Origin: UBA3210 sp963623095
Lineage (GTDB): Bacteria; Bacillota_I; Bacilli_A; RFN20; CAG-449
Direction: 5' to 3'
Length of the DNA: 9,049 bases
NCBI GenBank assembly: GCA_963623095.1
Contig: CAVFKD010000043.1
Coordinates: 1 to 9,049, forward strand
Shown here: positions 6,011 to 9,049 of the stretch, piece after piece
How the letters are laid out: every line of letters starts with the position of its first letter
How positions within the stretch are numbered: the stretch's first letter is position 1
Position numbers and translations under genes: made by a program
The notes under the pieces: model-generated
What the model saw: only the letters and a program-made list of their open reading frames with translations
Database searches by the model: none
Told to the model about the DNA's origin: nothing

Positions 6011-7816
6011 ATCTTCATCAACAGATAATATTGCCATGAATGCTTCTTGAGGAACTTCAACAGATCCAATCGCCTTCATTCTCTTTTTACCTTCTTTTTG
6101 TTTTTCTAGAAGCTTCTTCTTTCTAGAAATATCACCGCCGTAACATTTCGCTAAAACATCTTTTCTGACTGCTTTAATATCGCTTCTGGCGATGATTTTG
6201 CCACCTATTGCGGCTTGAATTGGTACTTCAAATTGTTGTCTAGGAATAACTTCTTTTAATTTCTTAACAATGATATTACCTCTATTATAGGCAAAATCTT
6301 TAAAGACAATGCTACTTAATGCATCGATAGGATCACCATTTAATAAAATATCCATCTTGACTAGTTTACTTGCTTGATAACCAATTAATTGATAATCAAA
6401 TGAAGCATAACCTCTAGTATATGATTTTAATTTATCAAAGAAATTATAAATAATTTCACTTAATGGTAAATTATATGTAAGTTGCATTCTTGTTGAATCT
6501 AAATAATCTAATGAAACATAAATGCCTCTTTTTTCTTGGCATAATTTCATAATCGCACCAACATATTCATTTGGTGTCATAATTTTAGCTTCAACGAATG
6601 GTTCTTGAATTTCTTTTATCTTAGTTATTTCAGGCATCAATGATGGGTTATCAAGTTCAACCATTGTTCCATCATTTAAATAGATATGATAAATAACACT
6701 TGGCGCGGTTAAAATTAAATCGATATTGTATTCTCTTTCAAGTCTTTCTTGAATAACATCCATATGGAGTAAGCCTAAGAATCCACATCTAAAACCAAAG
6801 CCTAATGCTTGAGAAGTTTCTGGTTCAAATACTAAAGAAGCATCGTTTAAACATAATTTTTCTAATGCATCTTTTAAATCTTGGTATTTTTTTGAATCGC
6901 AAGGATAAAGTCCGCAATAAACCATTGGAGATAATTTCTTATAACCTGGTAAAGCTTCAGATGCTGGGTTAGTCTTTAAAGTGATAGTATCACCAGATCT
7001 AACTTCTGTAATATCTTTAATTTGCGCCGCAATCCAACCTACTTCACCAGCGACAAGTTCATCTACTTTAACTTCTTTTGGATTTCTAAAACCAAGTTCA
7101 GTTACTTGATAAGATAAACCATTGCTCATTAAAAGAATTTGGTCGCCTACTTTTACTTTACCTTCTTTAACTCTTACTTGAGCGACAACTCCTCTATAAG
7201 AATCATAGAATGAATCAAAAATCAATGCTTTTAAAGGAGCGTTTCTATCTCCTTTAGGCGCAGGGATTTTAGAAACAATTTCTTCTAATATCGCTTCAAC
7301 ATTTAAACCAGTTTTCGCCGATACAGGTATCGCCTCATCGCAAGGTAAACCAATAGTTTCTTCAATTTCTTTTTTAGTTCTATCGACATCCGCGGAAGGT
7401 AAATCCACTTTGTTAATAACAGGGATAATTTCTAAGTCGTTATCAATCGCTAAATAAACATTTGCAAGAGTTTGAGCTTCTACCCCTTGGGTTGCATCAA
7501 CAACTAATAAAGCACCTTCACAAGCCGCTAAAGATCTACTAACTTCATATGTAAAGTCAACATGGCCAGGAGTGTCGATAAGATTAAATAAATAATCTTC
7601 TCCATTCTTGGCATGATATTTTAAGTTTACTGCATTTAATTTAATTGTAATTCCTCTTTCTCTTTCAAGATCCATAGAATCAAGTAATTGATCTTTCATT
7701 TCTCTTTTTGAGACAGTATCTGTAAGTTCAAGAATTCTATCTGCGAGAGTTGATTTACCATGGTCAATATGCGCGATAATCGAGAAATTTCGAATATGTG
7801 AGTTATCAAATTCCAT
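6002..7816 (-). CDS. lepA: Elongation factor 4 (LepA), ribosome-acting GTPase
   Basis: A complete 604-residue protein, the normal length for the family. The GTPase domain shows the P-loop AHIDHGKST (15-23), switch region MDLERERGITIK (48-59), DTPGH with catalytic His85, NKVD (135-138) and SAKTG (166-170). Domain II follows, then the two EF-G-like domains, including FGFRCGFLGLLHMDV (about 341-355), and the LepA-specific C-terminal domain with the basic helix KKKLLEKQKEGKKRMK and the near-terminal VPQEAFMAIL. LepA binds the ribosome and affects translocation and initiation, mainly under stress. The start is fixed by AGGTGA nine bases upstream. It lies 50 bases after the helicase gene, without a clear promoter of its own, so it may be read from upstream. 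Its sequence is ordinary; what is unusual is that hemW does not follow directly. Confidence 0.98.
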   Translation of the reverse strand: MEFDNSHIRNFSIIAHIDHGKSTLADRILELTDTVSKREMKDQLLDSMDLERERGITIKLNAVNLKYHAKNGEDYLFNLIDTPGHVDFTYEVSRSLAACEGALLVVDATQGVEAQTLANVYLAIDNDLEIIPVINKVDLPSADVDRTKKEIEETIGLPCDEAIPVSAKTGLNVEAILEEIVSKIPAPKGDRNAPLKALIFDSFYDSYRGVVAQVRVKEGKVKVGDQILLMSNGLSYQVTELGFRNPKEVKVDELVAGEVGWIAAQIKDITEVRSGDTITLKTNPASEALPGYKKLSPMVYCGLYPCDSKKYQDLKDALEKLCLNDASLVFEPETSQALGFGFRCGFLGLLHMDVIQERLEREYNIDLILTAPSVIYHIYLNDGTMVELDNPSLMPEITKIKEIQEPFVEAKIMTPNEYVGAIMKLCQEKRGIYVSLDYLDSTRMQLTYNLPLSEIIYNFFDKLKSYTRGYASFDYQLIGYQASKLVKMDILLNGDPIDALSSIVFKDFAYNRGNIIVKKLKEVIPRQQFEVPIQAAIGGKIIARSDIKAVRKDVLAKCYGGDISRKKKLLEKQKEGKKRMKAIGSVEVPQEAFMAILSVDEDEE

Positions 7817-7838
7817 ATATTTTAATCACCTAGTTAAA

Positions 7839-7858
7839 TATATCTTAAATAAGATATA
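7839..7858. repeat. Inverted repeat between the helicase gene and lepA
   Basis: TATATCTT and AAGATATA are perfect 8-bp arms around an AAAT loop, in the 50-base gap between the helicase stop and the lepA start. As RNA it would be a weak AT-rich hairpin followed by only TTTAAC, so it is a poor terminator. It could be a partial attenuator, an mRNA-processing hairpin or an operator. Confidence 0.4.
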
Positions 7859-7866
7859 AATTCTAT

Positions 7867-9049
7867 TTATTTTTGATGTTTTTTCCAAAAACTCTCTAAG
7901 TAATAATCAATATCATTATTCGATTTTACAAAGTAAGAATTCTTGAATTGTTTTTTAAAAATATCATTGTAACGAGAATAATGATATCGATCATCGATGA
8001 AAAGTAAAACACCGACATCATTTTCACTTCTAATGACTCTTCCTCCTGCTTGAATAATTTTGGTTATGCCCGGATTAGAATAAGCATAATCATAGCCATT
8101 TTCATTATTATTTCCATAATAATCTTTAATTAAATCTAATTCATAAGAAATAGTAGGTAATCCTACACCTATGATGATTGCACCAATAAGTTTATCATCA
8201 ACTAAATCAATACCTTCTGAGAATGCTCCTCCTAAAACCGCGAAACCTAAAGTAGTTTTACTTGGATTAGGAATAAAGTTTTTTAAGAAGATATCTTTAT
8301 CTTTTTCTTCCATATCTTTTACTTGTTTAATATAGAAAATATTATCATCTTGTTTCATTTTTAAATACACTTCTTCTAAATAAGCATAAGAAGGAAAAAA
8401 TACTAAATAATTACCGACTTTTTTAGTGATAAAATGATAGATAGTATCCGCGATTTGTCGATAAGAATAACTTCTATCTTTATATTTAGTCGATATATCA
8501 TCTCTAATTAAAGTTAATAAATTCTCTTTTGGAAATGGAGAAGGTAGTTTTAATAAAGGAGTATTTTGATTTCCTCCTAAACATCGAACATAATATTCTA
8601 TCGGTGTTAAAGTCGCGGAGAAAAAGACACTCGCTTTTAATTTTTTTAATGTATCTTTAATTAGATATGAAGCATCTAAACAATTGATATGAATTAATAA
8701 ATCATCATTCTTTTTTTCAAAGTAGCAAGCAAATCCATTATCGATATAATCAGATAATTTAATAAATCTATTTACCTCTCTAAATGTATCATTAAATTTG
8801 TTTGTAACAAGGTTTGGATAATCACTTACAAATGCTGATTGATCTCTATGCAATGAAGATAGTAAATCATAAAATTCACCATCAAAATCATTTTCTAGTC
8901 GATAAAAATCTTCAATGTTATCATATATTTCTTGAAGGTATTTAATAAACTTACGGATGTATTTTTTAAATCTTAATGATTTTGATTTTTTTACGTCTTC
9001 ATAAACAATTTTAAAATCATTTAAAGATAAAGTTGATGAATACATATTT
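7867..9049 (-). CDS. Rad3/DinG-type superfamily 2 DNA helicase, C-terminal part (5' end beyond window)
   Basis: The reading frame stays open to the right edge, so the Met at 9045 is very likely internal. In this family an MYS(A/S) stretch follows shortly after the DEAH box, and here the window begins with MYSSTLSL. The ATP-binding Walker A, the iron-sulfur cysteines if present, and the DEAH box would thus all be missing. The visible 392 residues hold an Arch-like helical region (about 1-135), then the second motor domain. That domain contains SATLTPIEY (143-151), YLVFFPSYAYLEEV (213-226), GGAFSEGIDL (272-281), IIGVGLP (291-297) and the arginine-finger motif QAGGRVIRS (332-340), ending with VLLFIDDRY. 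These are the Helicase_C_2 motifs of XPD/DinG relatives (COG1199), ATP-driven helicases used in DNA repair or removal of unusual structures. The substrate cannot be told from this part. The stop is TAA, 50 bases before lepA. Confidence 0.88.
   Translation of the reverse strand, partial: NMYSSTLSLNDFKIVYEDVKKSKSLRFKKYIRKFIKYLQEIYDNIEDFYRLENDFDGEFYDLLSSLHRDQSAFVSDYPNLVTNKFNDTFREVNRFIKLSDYIDNGFACYFEKKNDDLLIHINCLDASYLIKDTLKKLKASVFFSATLTPIEYYVRCLGGNQNTPLLKLPSPFPKENLLTLIRDDISTKYKDRSYSYRQIADTIYHFITKKVGNYLVFFPSYAYLEEVYLKMKQDDNIFYIKQVKDMEEKDKDIFLKNFIPNPSKTTLGFAVLGGAFSEGIDLVDDKLIGAIIIGVGLPTISYELDLIKDYYGNNNENGYDYAYSNPGITKIIQAGGRVIRSENDVGVLLFIDDRYHYSRYNDIFKKQFKNSYFVKSNNDIDYYLESFWKKHQK

Noticed and set aside
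7839..7858. Rho-independent terminator for the helicase gene
   Set aside because: The stem is all but free of GC pairs and is followed by TTTAAC, not a run of T.
9043..9045. ATG at 9045 as the true start of the helicase gene
   Set aside because: The frame stays open to the window edge and the residues match the region just after the DEAH box in this family, so this Met is internal and the gene is truncated by the window.
1..9049. Mycoplasma-type genetic code with TGA as Trp
   Set aside because: Full-length frames are obtained with TGA read as stop, and the Trp codons checked in several genes are TGG.

Overview
This window is a compact, very AT-rich stretch of bacterial chromosome in which every supported gene lies on the minus strand, so transcription runs from high to low coordinates. 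The low GC, short gaps, purine-rich ribosome binding sites (AAGGAG, AGGTGA, AGGAG), rho-independent terminators that begin at stop codons, and the pairing of lepA with hemW all suggest a low-GC Firmicutes or Tenericutes-type host (for example Erysipelotrichia, RF39-like or other uncultured Bacilli). The exact taxon cannot be read from the sequence. Stop codons are TAA (5) and TAG (1), none is TGA, and the Trp codons I checked are TGG, so nothing suggests the Mycoplasma genetic code.

Layout in order of transcription. (1) 9049-7867: C-terminal part of a Rad3/DinG-type superfamily 2 helicase whose start lies outside the window. (2) 7816-6002: lepA (elongation factor 4), complete, ending in a strong terminator that begins inside its own 3' end. 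(3) 5905-2773: a two-gene operon with its own probable promoter, encoding an FAD-dependent amine-oxidase/UDP-galactopyranose-mutase-like enzyme and an overlapping polytopic GT39/PMT-type membrane glycosyltransferase. It ends in a hairpin terminator that starts in the stop codon. This pair probably builds or modifies a lipid-linked or cell-surface glycan. (4) 2674-1: a new operon with a well-spaced candidate promoter, encoding a 473-residue Fic-like protein with a ruined active-site motif and a C-terminal winged helix, then an 81-residue single-pass membrane protein with a very acidic tail, then hemW, which runs off the left edge.

In many Firmicutes lepA is followed directly by hemW. Here the order and direction are kept, but about 5 kb and four genes lie between them. 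The most unusual item is the Fic-like protein. Its fold, the DLTYF segment typical of long Firmicutes Fic proteins and the C-terminal winged helix are recognisable, but the HPFxDGNGR motif reads KPFDYFNEE, so it has probably lost AMP-transfer activity and may act as a binding or regulatory pseudoenzyme. It is tightly linked to the small membrane protein and to hemW. I see no tRNA, rRNA, CRISPR array, insertion sequence or phage gene, and no gene-free stretch longer than about 100 bases.
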